Assembly: GCA_027318915.1 (NCBI GenBank)
Contig: DAHVOH010000088.1
Coordinates: forward strand, 1 to 11,731
Direction: 5' to 3'
DNA: 11,731 nucleotides
From: Clostridiales bacterium
GTDB taxonomy: Bacteria > Bacillota_E > Sulfobacillia > Sulfobacillales > JAIMBI01
Positions 1-6,215 of the stretch are shown here, piece after piece. The notes under the pieces are model-generated. The model did not search any database and was not told where the DNA came from. It was given only the letters and a program-made list of their open reading frames with translations. The position numbers were made by a program, and so were the translations under genes. Each line of letters opens with the position of its first letter. Within the stretch, counting starts at the first letter, position 1.

Positions 1-1
1 G

Positions 2-394
2 GTCCATGGCCCGTTCGTGGTCCCGGGACTCGCGGAGCCATTGCACTTCCATGGCCAGGTCGGCCCGGGAGACGTCCGGCGTCGTCCGGCTGTTCAGGAT
101 CTCGGCTACGCCCTCCATGGACCGGGCCGCGTCGAGATAGGCGCGGGCTTGCGCGGCCACATCGCTCAGCGATCCCTGAAAGGCGATGCCGGGAACCGGC
201 TTCAGCACTTCGAGCGCCGCGGTCAGCGTTTGGCACGCGTCGCGCGCCTGGGCGAGTTGTCTCCGGCTCTCGGCGTCATGGACCGGCGCCGTCAAGAGCG
301 CCTGGAGGCGGGGGGACCGCGGGCCCTCACCGAAGTCGGCCGTAAACGCCGCGACCGCGTCGCAGGCCCGCCGAACCGCTCGCCAGTCGGTCGT
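2..394 (-). pseudogene. In-frame continuation of the DUF4011 gene after its TAG stop (runs off the window)
   Basis: After the TAG at 395-397 the same minus-strand frame stays open to the window edge for 131 codons. The residues right after the stop (TTDWRAVRRACDAVAAF) and before it (LGRYYNG) fit one continuous family segment of the type 'LGxxY.G..TDW..l', and the following sequence is helical and well composed (for example RRQLAQARDACQTLTAAL). A single substitution would therefore heal the gene; CAG to TAG is the simplest guess. The rest of the protein (motor core and C-terminus) would lie left of the window. No clear Shine-Dalgarno site was seen for an independent restart. Confidence 0.75.
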
Positions 395-2785
395 CTAGCC
401 GTTGTAGTATCGACCGAGTGTGGCTCGGAGTGGGCCGTCCGCCTCCCTCAGCCAGGCGGTCTCGGCGTCCACCCGGCGCATCAACCCCACGACCTCATGC
501 ACGCGGTTCCAGTTTTGCTGCGCCCCGAGGATCCGGGAGAGGTCGTCGACCATGGCGGCGACCCGGCTCCGACTCAACAGGCGTCGCACCGGCGATCGAA
601 ACGGCGCGAGGCGCGCGGCGACATCGTCGGCCGCCGTCTGGCGCCAGAGCGGCGCGAGCGCATCCAATCGCTCGCGCGCGCGGCCGAGGGAGGTGAGATG
701 CGGTTCAGCCCCGTGGACCGCCTCCATCGCGCGCCGAAGGCCCTCCCCGGCCAACCATGCCGGTTCAGCCGCGGGCGTCGCGAGCAGCCCTTCCAGGAGG
801 CGGTGCAGGCGGGGGATGTCCGCGACGAGGGTTGGCCACGGCAATCCCAGCTCCTCCACCAGAAAGGGCTGGAGAGTGTTCAGCGTGTCCCGGCTGGCGA
901 GGAGGCGCTCGGAATGGACGAACTGCGTGTAGGCGGGCGCCAGGTTCGTGTCGAGGTCGGGATGCAAGGTCCTCAGGTTGTCCAGGTCGGCGACCACATC
1001 CTTCAACGCCGTGAGCCGGGAGCCCGAAAGCCTCGTCTCGGGCGGATAGAGCGGGTTGAGCCGCGTCGCGAGCTCGCGATAGGTGGCGGTCTTGGCCGCC
1101 CACTCCCGCGCCCGGGCCGAGAGCTCGGCAATCGCCGTGGGTTCGAACCATTGCCCACCCGTGACGGGCGCATTGTCACAAAACCGGAGAAGGGTCGCGA
1201 GGCCGGCCACGTCTTGAACCGTGGACGGGGGCGCGAGTGCCACGCGGGTGGCGACAGCCGCCGCCGCTGCGTTTAGCTCCTGCATCGCCGTCAACAGGCC
1301 CAGGAGATCGTCGGCCCGCTCCTCGCGCGCGGCGAGGAGCTCCGTGTCTCCGCCGGCATACCCGAACCAGGGATGATCGGGTCCTGCTTCCACCACGCTC
1401 GAATACGTGGCCAGGCCGTCCAGGATGTCGCTGAGCTGCCGCCGCCGTTCCTCCGTCCAGGCCACCGGGTCCGGCACGGGAAAATCGATGCGCGGGGCCT
1501 CTTCCAAGCGGGATAGGCGGGCGTACACCGCATACGGACTCCAGCCCGTTCCCTCGACGGGTGTGTGCAAGGCCTGAACGTACGTGTGCAGCCGGGTCCG
1601 CGTCTGGAGGTAGGGGGACAGAAACTGCTCGTCGACGACGGGGAGGGCCGGCCGGGTGGACAGGGCGTGATCCAGATCCCGGACGATGGCGCCGCGATCC
1701 GGCTTGCCATAGATGGGCAGGATGAACTCACCCAGACCGGCCTTCTGCAGGCGGCTCGCCACCACTTCCAAGGCGGCGGCTTTCTCCGACACGAAGAGAA
1801 CGTGCTTCCCCTCGCCGAGGAGACTGGCAATGATGTTAGTGATGGTTTGGCTCTTACCCGTCCCCGGCGGCCCTTCGATGACGAGATGACTGCCCGTGAG
1901 CGCCTTGCGGATGGCGATGAGCTGCGTGCTGTCCGCGTCCAGCACCTCGTGGACGTCGTCGACAGGCAGGGTGTCCAAGGCGTCCGCCTCCACGGTCGTC
2001 CCGTCCACCGCATCACGCACAGCGGATCCGGTCGCCAGGGCGTTCAGCAGGGGGTGGGCGGCGTAGTCGGGGAGGCGCTCCATCATCTCACGATACATGA
2101 CCAACTTGGCGAAATGAAAACGGCCCACATACGCATGGGGTTCGACGCTCCACTTGTGTCGCCTCACGGCATGTTTCACCGCGGTCAGATAGGCGGCCGG
2201 ATCGATCTCCTCGTCGTCCGATCCCGGGAGATCGAGGTGGTAATCGGATCGGAGACGCTCCCGGAGCGCGGGATTCACGGCCGGGTCGTCGTCTCGCGCG
2301 ACGAGGCGAAACGGTTCGAGCGGCGTCGCTCGCTCGAGGCTGACCGGCAGCAGCAGGAGAGGCGAGCGGTGTTCGGTCGCCCCTTGAACGTCGTGCCATT
2401 TGAGCACGCCGACGGCGAGGTACAGGCTCGCCACTCCCTGCTCCTCGAGGAGGGCGCGATCCGCATCCTGCAGCCGTTTCAGCAGACGTCCCACCGAAGC
2501 CGTTTCACTCTCGACGGCTATGTCCCCCGGCACCATCACGGATGTGGCGCGCGGCTCCGTGTCGTCGGAGGTGGAGTCGACCTGCGTGCTTTCGGCGCGG
2601 CGCCGCTCCCAAAGCGGGAAACGGAACGAACGCCCGTCTCGGAGAGCCTGCCATAGTTCAACACCGTCCGGATTTGCGATGGTGATCAGGGACCGCGGCT
2701 TCAATTCCAGCAGGGGATTTCGAAAGGTGAGATCTATAAGACGGTTGCGCCACGTCTCTAGTACCTGGGTTGCCGCGTCCGCCAT
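395..2785 (-). CDS. DUF4011 / superfamily 1 helicase-like ATPase, N-terminal part, cut by a stop codon
   Basis: The N-terminus carries the LIDLTFRNPLLELKP signature of DUF4011 proteins (residues 17-31) and the downstream YLAVGVLKWHD / SPLLLLPV block (about 122-149). A Q-motif-like stretch (DADSTQLIAIRKAL, near 283-296) precedes Walker A GPPGTGKSQT (305-314) and motif Ia VLFVSEKAAA (329-338). The region beyond about residue 450 looks helical, like the long insertion these proteins carry before helicase motif II. Family members are usually well over 1,000 residues; this one stops at 796 with TAG, so motifs II-VI and any C-terminal nuclease domain are missing and ATPase activity should be lost unless the stop is read through. 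I start at the ATG at 2785 because AAGGGAG lies 8 bases upstream; the ATG at 2791 would be only 2 bases from it. Relatives are large nucleic-acid-dependent ATPases often seen in mobile or defence-rich regions; the exact role is unknown. Confidence 0.85.
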   Translation of the reverse strand: MADAATQVLETWRNRLIDLTFRNPLLELKPRSLITIANPDGVELWQALRDGRSFRFPLWERRRAESTQVDSTSDDTEPRATSVMVPGDIAVESETASVGRLLKRLQDADRALLEEQGVASLYLAVGVLKWHDVQGATEHRSPLLLLPVSLERATPLEPFRLVARDDDPAVNPALRERLRSDYHLDLPGSDDEEIDPAAYLTAVKHAVRRHKWSVEPHAYVGRFHFAKLVMYREMMERLPDYAAHPLLNALATGSAVRDAVDGTTVEADALDTLPVDDVHEVLDADSTQLIAIRKALTGSHLVIEGPPGTGKSQTITNIIASLLGEGKHVLFVSEKAAALEVVASRLQKAGLGEFILPIYGKPDRGAIVRDLDHALSTRPALPVVDEQFLSPYLQTRTRLHTYVQALHTPVEGTGWSPYAVYARLSRLEEAPRIDFPVPDPVAWTEERRRQLSDILDGLATYSSVVEAGPDHPWFGYAGGDTELLAAREERADDLLGLLTAMQELNAAAAAVATRVALAPPSTVQDVAGLATLLRFCDNAPVTGGQWFEPTAIAELSARAREWAAKTATYRELATRLNPLYPPETRLSGSRLTALKDVVADLDNLRTLHPDLDTNLAPAYTQFVHSERLLASRDTLNTLQPFLVEELGLPWPTLVADIPRLHRLLEGLLATPAAEPAWLAGEGLRRAMEAVHGAEPHLTSLGRARERLDALAPLWRQTAADDVAARLAPFRSPVRRLLSRSRVAAMVDDLSRILGAQQNWNRVHEVVGLMRRVDAETAWLREADGPLRATLGRYYNG

Positions 2786-3515
2786 GTGCATAACTCCCTT
2801 CGACCTCGGAAGCCCCCATTGCCACAGGATGATTCCTCGTGAATCCGACCAATTTCATGCTGCCTGCGATTCCAATACCGAAGACATACGCCGCCTGTCT
2901 GGGGAAACCTCCCCTGTCGAGGACTTGGGTCGGATGTCGTCAAGGACGCGTCCGCAGCATCGTGCGAAGGACGGCGCGGCCGCTTGCGGCGTCGGAAGGT
3001 GCGGCCTCTCGGCAGACAGCCATGCGACCCGATCGCCGTCGCGTCCGCGCGAACTGTTTTTGTCACGGAGTGCGGTCGTTGGTGGAAGTCGGCATTTTCG
3101 AAGCGGATGCGGCTCCGTTTGTGGGAACCACGGTGAGCCGCACCCCGCGACGGATCGCAAACATCCCGGCCCCAACCGGACCCTATCGGACCGGTATCCA
3201 GCGACCGCTCCCTGTCTCATGATGGGAGCGTGCGGGGGAATCACCGGGTCTCAACCGGTGGCGAGACCCACGGCGTAGGCCCACGAGGAATTGGACACCG
3301 GTTCACGGTATCCGTTGAGAACGCGCGGACATGGCCCGCTCAGTCTCCACCCGTGGTCCCGGGTGTCGTCGATGGGCGAAACGGCCTCGTGGTGTGATGG
3401 GCGACCGGTCCCTCGACCGCGGACGATGTGCTGGGGCGTCGGATCGTGAGAAGGACGCCGTGAATCAGCGCTGATCGCGGGACCCGAGACGGCGATACAC
3501 TGGGGTGGCCAGGAG
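2786..3515. other. Intergenic stretch with no recognised gene
   Basis: About 730 bases lie between the divergent DUF4011 and GNAT genes. Several frames are open, as expected for high-GC DNA, but none shows a recognisable protein or a good ribosome site. The end next to the DUF4011 gene must hold its promoter, which I could not place with confidence. The only structure noted is the dyad at 3246-3269. Confidence 0.5.
3246..3269. repeat. Inverted repeat GGGTCTC ... GAGACCC
   Basis: Perfect 7-bp arms (3246-3252 and 3263-3269) are separated by 10 bases. No T-tract follows, so it is not a normal terminator. It lies about 250 bases upstream of the GNAT gene and shares GTCTC/GAGAC arms with two other dyads in the window (4497-4514 and 11653-11666). 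Confidence 0.4.
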
Positions 3516-3998
3516 GTGGACATCGCGGATTACTTAATTCGTGTCATTGCGGATCGACAGGACAAGGCGGCCATTGCCGATCAGGTGCTGCGGTCGCTGC
3601 CGGACTGGTTCGGGATCGAAGACGCGCGCGTGGCCTACGTGCAAACGTCCCAGGACCTGCCGTTCTGGGCCGCCTACGTGGAGGCATGCCCGGTGGGATT
3701 CTTGTCGTTGCAACGCCATAACGCCTACACCTCGGAGATTTTCTGCATGGGCATCGAGCAGGCCTTCCACCGACACGGTATCGGCAAGGCACTGGTGAGC
3801 GCGGCGATTCAGTTCTCGCGGGACCAGGGGAGCGAGTTTCTCACCGTCAAAACGTTGGATGCGTCACGGTCCGACGAGGGCTACGCCCGGACTCGCGAAT
3901 TCTATCAGGCGATGGGGTTCCGCCCCTTGGAGGTGTTTCCCACCCTCTGGGGTGAAGACAACCCGTGTCTCTTCATGGCCAAGTATCTGGCGGGGTAG
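3516..3998 (+). CDS. GNAT-family N-acetyltransferase
   Basis: A 160-residue protein of the Gcn5-related N-acetyltransferase fold, which transfers the acetyl group of acetyl-CoA to an amine; the substrate cannot be read from the sequence. The SLPDWFGI segment near the N-terminus (28-35), the beta-4 stretch AEIF-like SEIFCMGI, the acetyl-CoA loop QAFHRHGIGKAL (Q/RxxGxG/A type) and the C-terminal ARTREFYQAMGFRPLEVFPTLWGEDNPCLFM block match a widespread small GNAT subfamily along its full length. It appears intact. The start is uncertain: the GTG at 3516 lies inside an AGGAGGTGG string, so the Shine-Dalgarno site is too close, and the weaker GGGGTGG at 3502-3508 would have to serve. It stands alone on the plus strand, divergent from the DUF4011 gene, and ends with TAG. 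Confidence 0.88.
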   Translation: MDIADYLIRVIADRQDKAAIADQVLRSLPDWFGIEDARVAYVQTSQDLPFWAAYVEACPVGFLSLQRHNAYTSEIFCMGIEQAFHRHGIGKALVSAAIQFSRDQGSEFLTVKTLDASRSDEGYARTREFYQAMGFRPLEVFPTLWGEDNPCLFMAKYLAG

Positions 3999-4479
3999 CG
4001 TTCGCCGCCTCAGTGAGACGGGGCGTCCGACAGCCGTCCGCTGTCCGAGCCTTCGAACGGACCTGGCTGCCGAGGACGGGTACAGCGACCTCGTGGGCAG
4101 CCCGTCGATACCCGCCATCGTTACCGCGTTCCAAGCGCGTGGCCATTTCGAGGTGCTCCTGGAGAGGGGGCGCATCAGCCGGATCGGCGGACGCATCGTG
4201 CGGGGCGCCTGTGCCCCTTAGCGCCAGCCCATGACGTGCCCCAATGTTTGGTATGGCCGGCCTCCGTGTCCGTCGTGCCCCGGTAGGTCCTGCGCCCTGT
4301 TGCGCTAGCCCGACGCAGCGCCACCTCCGCGTCTTTGAAGCGGCAGCGGGGTCGGGGGTGCAGCACACCAGGAACGGAAAGTCGCTAAGCACGAGCACCA
4401 TCCGGTCGTCTCCCTGGGCGTCACGTGCGAACCCGGCCAGGTATCGAGACGCCTTGGGGGTAAGGTCGGTTGAGGGCAC
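3973..4479 (-). CDS. Doubtful hypothetical ORF
   Basis: A 168-codon minus-strand frame starting at GTG 4479. The first 45 or so residues (TPKASRYLAGFARDAQ, then DDRMVLVLSDFPFLVC) have ordinary protein-like composition, while the remainder is rich in R, G, A and T like shadow translation, and the end overlaps the 3' end of the GNAT gene by 26 bases. The dyad at 4497-4514 lies just upstream. No family is recognised and no strong ribosome site is present. It could be a decayed gene with a frameshift near residue 45, or no gene at all. Confidence 0.2.
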   Translation of the reverse strand: MPSTDLTPKASRYLAGFARDAQGDDRMVLVLSDFPFLVCCTPDPAAASKTRRWRCVGLAQQGAGPTGARRTRRPAIPNIGARHGLALRGTGAPHDASADPADAPPLQEHLEMATRLERGNDGGYRRAAHEVAVPVLGSQVRSKARTADGCRTPRLTEAANATPPDTWP

Positions 4480-4592
4480 GGCGCCCCCATCGGATTGATG
4501 TCTCGTGAGACATCTTAATCGCGTGTGACCCAGGGTGGCACGTTACGGCTTCCCGTCCTTCTACGTGTCAAACGGTGCGCGACGATGCGAGC
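3999..4592. other. Mostly unassigned stretch between the GNAT gene and the lon remnant
   Basis: Apart from the doubtful minus-strand ORF and the dyad at 4497-4514, nothing is recognised. A small hairpin (GACAGC, loop, GCTGTC, 4029-4045) lies 31 bases past the GNAT stop but has no T-tract. The ATPase and catalytic-serine parts expected upstream of the lon fragment are not visible here. Confidence 0.4.
4497..4514. promoter_or_regulatory. Perfect dyad GATGTCTC-GT-GAGACATC
   Basis: Two 8-bp arms separated by 2 bases, the geometry of a homodimeric repressor site. On the minus strand it sits about 18 bases upstream of the GTG of the doubtful ORF at 4479 and next to a possible -10 (TAAGAT). The binding protein is unknown. 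The core GTCTC-N2-GAGAC recurs at 11654-11665. Confidence 0.35.
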
Positions 4593-4706
4593 CAGCCGGT
4601 CGGAGGATCGCTGCCAAAACTGTACGCGGCGCTCAGGCGCGGGCGCCGGGTGGTCTTGGTCCCCGAGGGCAATCGCGGCGAGATGGAGGAGGCCATCACC
4701 CTGTTG
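4593..4706 (+). pseudogene. lon: Lon-type protease, C-terminal proteolytic domain, left fragment
   Basis: The frame encodes QPVGGSLPKLYAALRRG, then VVLVPEGNRGEMEEA and ITLL. This is the S16 Lon motif PxGGxxxKxxAAxRxG...VxxPxxN, in which the lysine (AAA, 4617-4619) is the catalytic Lys of the Ser-Lys dyad. The frame is open upstream to a TGA at 4506-4508, but the ATPase and the catalytic-serine segment are absent, so this was already a remnant or lost its 5' part. It ends exactly where the composite transposon starts. The missing C-terminus resumes at 11431 in a compatible frame. Recognition is by motif only, but the two-sided match makes it fairly strong. Subtype (LonA, LonB or Lon-like) is not determined. 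Confidence 0.65.
4701..4706. repeat. Target-site duplication CTGTTG, left copy
   Basis: Six bases, identical to 11431-11436. It lies 5 bases outside the CTTCCGCACGT terminal motif, and the right copy has the same 5-base offset. IS1634-family elements duplicate 5-6 bp of target. In the lon frame it encodes Leu-Leu on both sides. Confidence 0.65.
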
Positions 4707-4722
4707 CTTAGCTTCCGCACGT
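4707..4722. repeat. Outer terminal inverted repeat of IS1634 copy 1
   Basis: CTTAGCTTCCGCACGT. The last 11 bases match, inverted, the outer end of copy 2 (11415-11425) exactly. Confidence 0.6.
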
Positions 4723-4781
4723 CGCCCGTGCCGGCCTGAGGGGTTTAGGACGGAGCGGCCCGGGCCGGGATCGTGGTGTGG

Positions 4782-4801
4782 GTATGGTGGGAGTCAAGCC
4801 C
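4782..4801 (+). repeat. Left inverted arm of the IS110 element
   Basis: GTATGGTGGGAGTCAAGCCC; its exact reverse complement is at 6196-6215. A 20-base perfect inverted match is not expected by chance in a window of this size. Confidence 0.85.
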
Positions 4802-4802
4802 G

Positions 4803-5053
4803 ACAGACCAGGAGGATCGTCGCCCCGGCGTGGGGTATTCTCCTGGCAGTCTGTGCGGGCACGGTGCATCGCCGGCGGCGGGTGGCGTCGACTTTTTTAC
4901 TGGAGCGGTGCTAAGCCGGCTCCGACGTGGTGTGTGACTGGCCCCCGCCCGCGGATGACCCCCGCATGAGCCCGGCCGTCAGCCGGTGGCTCGCCTACGT
5001 GAGTGCGCGATGACGCCGAGAACGCGATGCAGGAGGACAAAGGAGGCGACGCG
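4803..5053 (+). ncRNA. Candidate bridge-RNA region of the IS110 element
   Basis: IS110-family elements encode a structured bridge RNA in a non-coding end that guides donor and target choice. Here about 250 bases lie between the left arm and the transposase ATG. Immediately inside the arm is a strong bulged hairpin: ACAGAC (4803-4808) pairs with GTCTGT (4849-4854) and CAGGAG (4809-4814) with CTCCTG (4840-4845), leaving a 3-base bulge (4846-4848); an inner CCCC/GGGG stem is possible (4823-4826 and 4832-4835). Further weak pairings (CGTCG 4886-4890 with CGACG 4923-4927) could frame an internal loop. The binding loops and the RNA ends could not be placed, so the coordinates are only the available space. 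Confidence 0.4.
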
Positions 5054-6184
5054 ATGGCGGTCTATCTGGGTCTGGATCTCCACAAACAGTACGTCCACGG
5101 GTATTGGTTTCGGCCGGGGCAAAAAGGCGCGCATGGCCGGTTCCCCAACACCCCGGAGGGCTGGCAGCAGTTCTTGCCCCAGGTGACGCACGAGACCTGG
5201 GTGGCCCTCGAAGCCACCGGCAATGCGTTTCAGGTCTATGATCAGCTCGTCGCCCGCGCGAGTCAAGTCGCGGTCGCCCCGCCCCTGCTTCTCAAACGGT
5301 TCGGCTCGGGGCGGCACACCGACCGGGTGGATGCCGAGCGGCTGGCCAAGATGCTAGCGTTGGGCACGTTACCCACGGTGTGGGTCCCTCCTGCGGACAG
5401 CCGCGCCGTGCGCGCCTTGCTGCACCAAGTCGACGCCTGTGCGGCCACGGCGCGGGCGTGGCGTAATCGGGCGAAGAGCACCCTGCTGCGCCAGGGATGG
5501 GCGGTACCTGCGCGCCAACCGGTCGCGGTCTGGCTCGCTGAACACGGCGAGGCCGTCGAGGAGGCGACGCGGATCCTGGTCACCAGTGCCTTGACGCTGG
5601 CGGATCAGGCGGCGGCGGAAGCCGATCGACTCCGCGGTGAGATCTTGCGGCGGGTGCAGGACCGACCGGAACTCGGGTGGCTGTGGAGCATCCCAGGCAT
5701 TGGGCCGTGGGCCGGTGTGGCGCTCGGGGCCACTCTGGGCGATCCCCAGCGCTTTCGGACGGCGCGGCAGGTAACCCGCTACGCGGGCCTGGATCCGACC
5801 GTGCACCAATCAGGCGAAGCCGATTGGCGGGGGCCCATGAGTCGTCAGGGGTCGCCGTTGTGGCGACGGATTCTGGTGGAGGCCGCGTGGTGGGCCATTC
5901 GGAGCACCGAGGGGCCGTGGGCCGCCTTATGGGCCCGTTGGGCGCCGCGGTGAGGGAAACGGCGAGCGATTGTGGCCATCGCCCGCAAACTGCTCCTGGC
6001 GGCGTGGCGCGTGTGGCGAGAGGGCCGCTATGCGCACGAGATGAATCGCCGGCGTTACCAGCACAAGCTGAGCGCCATTCGTCATACGCTCCGCACTCTG
6101 CCGCCCTATCCTCTCGCGCAACGCTGGTCACACTGGACCGACCCGGCCCTGTCGGGACCCAGTCCCCAGGCGAACTCCGCCTAA
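5054..6184 (+). pseudogene. IS110-family transposase (DEDD, serine), split by an in-frame TGA
   Basis: The N-terminal RuvC-like DEDD domain shows GLDLHK with Asp8, VALEATG with Glu53 and HTDRVDAERLAKML with Asp90/Asp93. The C-terminal Tnp_20 domain begins at IPGIGPWAG (213-221) and carries the serine motif HQSGEADWRG with Ser253, then MSRQGSPLWRRILVEAAWW. All catalytic residues are present. The ORF stops at codon 300 (TGA, 5951-5953), but the same frame continues with GKRRAIVAIARKLL, the family's conserved C-terminal helix, and ends at TAA 6182-6184, giving 376 codons in total. A CGA to TGA transition is the simplest explanation. The start at ATG 5054 is well supported by AGGAGG 7 bases upstream. 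The truncated protein may retain catalysis; activity is unknown. Confidence 0.85.
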
Positions 6185-6195
6185 CACGGGGGGGG

Positions 6196-6215
6196 GGGCT
6201 TGACTCCCACCATAC
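6196..6215 (-). repeat. Right inverted arm of the IS110 element
   Basis: Exact reverse complement of 4782-4801. It starts 11 bases after the transposase stop and is fused to a run of 11 G (6188-6198). Confidence 0.85.

Larger units (their letters stand above)
4782..6215 (+). mobile_element. IS110-family insertion sequence nested in IS1634 copy 1
   Basis: It is bounded by exact 20-bp inverted arms (4782-4801 and 6196-6215), 1,434 bp in all, and contains one IS110-type transposase reading inward from the left. The size is typical for the family. The right boundary coincides with the base at which the copy 1 transposase loses similarity to copy 2 (after Ile-Tyr-Thr). On the left, the flank resumes the copy 1 3' end. 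Inverted arms of this kind are known mainly from the IS1111 subgroup, yet the long non-coding part is on the left, as in IS110 proper. A 1-3 base uncertainty of the true ends remains. Confidence 0.7.

Noticed and set aside
17..1276. Long plus-strand open frame (419 codons)
   Set aside because: It runs antisense to the DUF4011 gene and its continuation and has R/G/P-rich shadow composition with no family features.
1565..2656. Plus-strand open frame (363 codons)
   Set aside because: Antisense to the clearly conserved Walker A region of the DUF4011 gene.
4029..4045. Hairpin after the GNAT gene as a terminator
   Set aside because: Six-base stem and no T-tract.
4525..4592. Short TQGGTLR-like stretch resembling the Lon TGEITLRG strand
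   Set aside because: It is in another frame and too far from the PVGG motif compared with Lon; the resemblance is too short to count.
6188..6198. Run of 11 G at the IS110 right end as a functional signal
   Set aside because: More likely slippage or an assembly artefact; nothing else supports a role, though it may blur the exact boundary.
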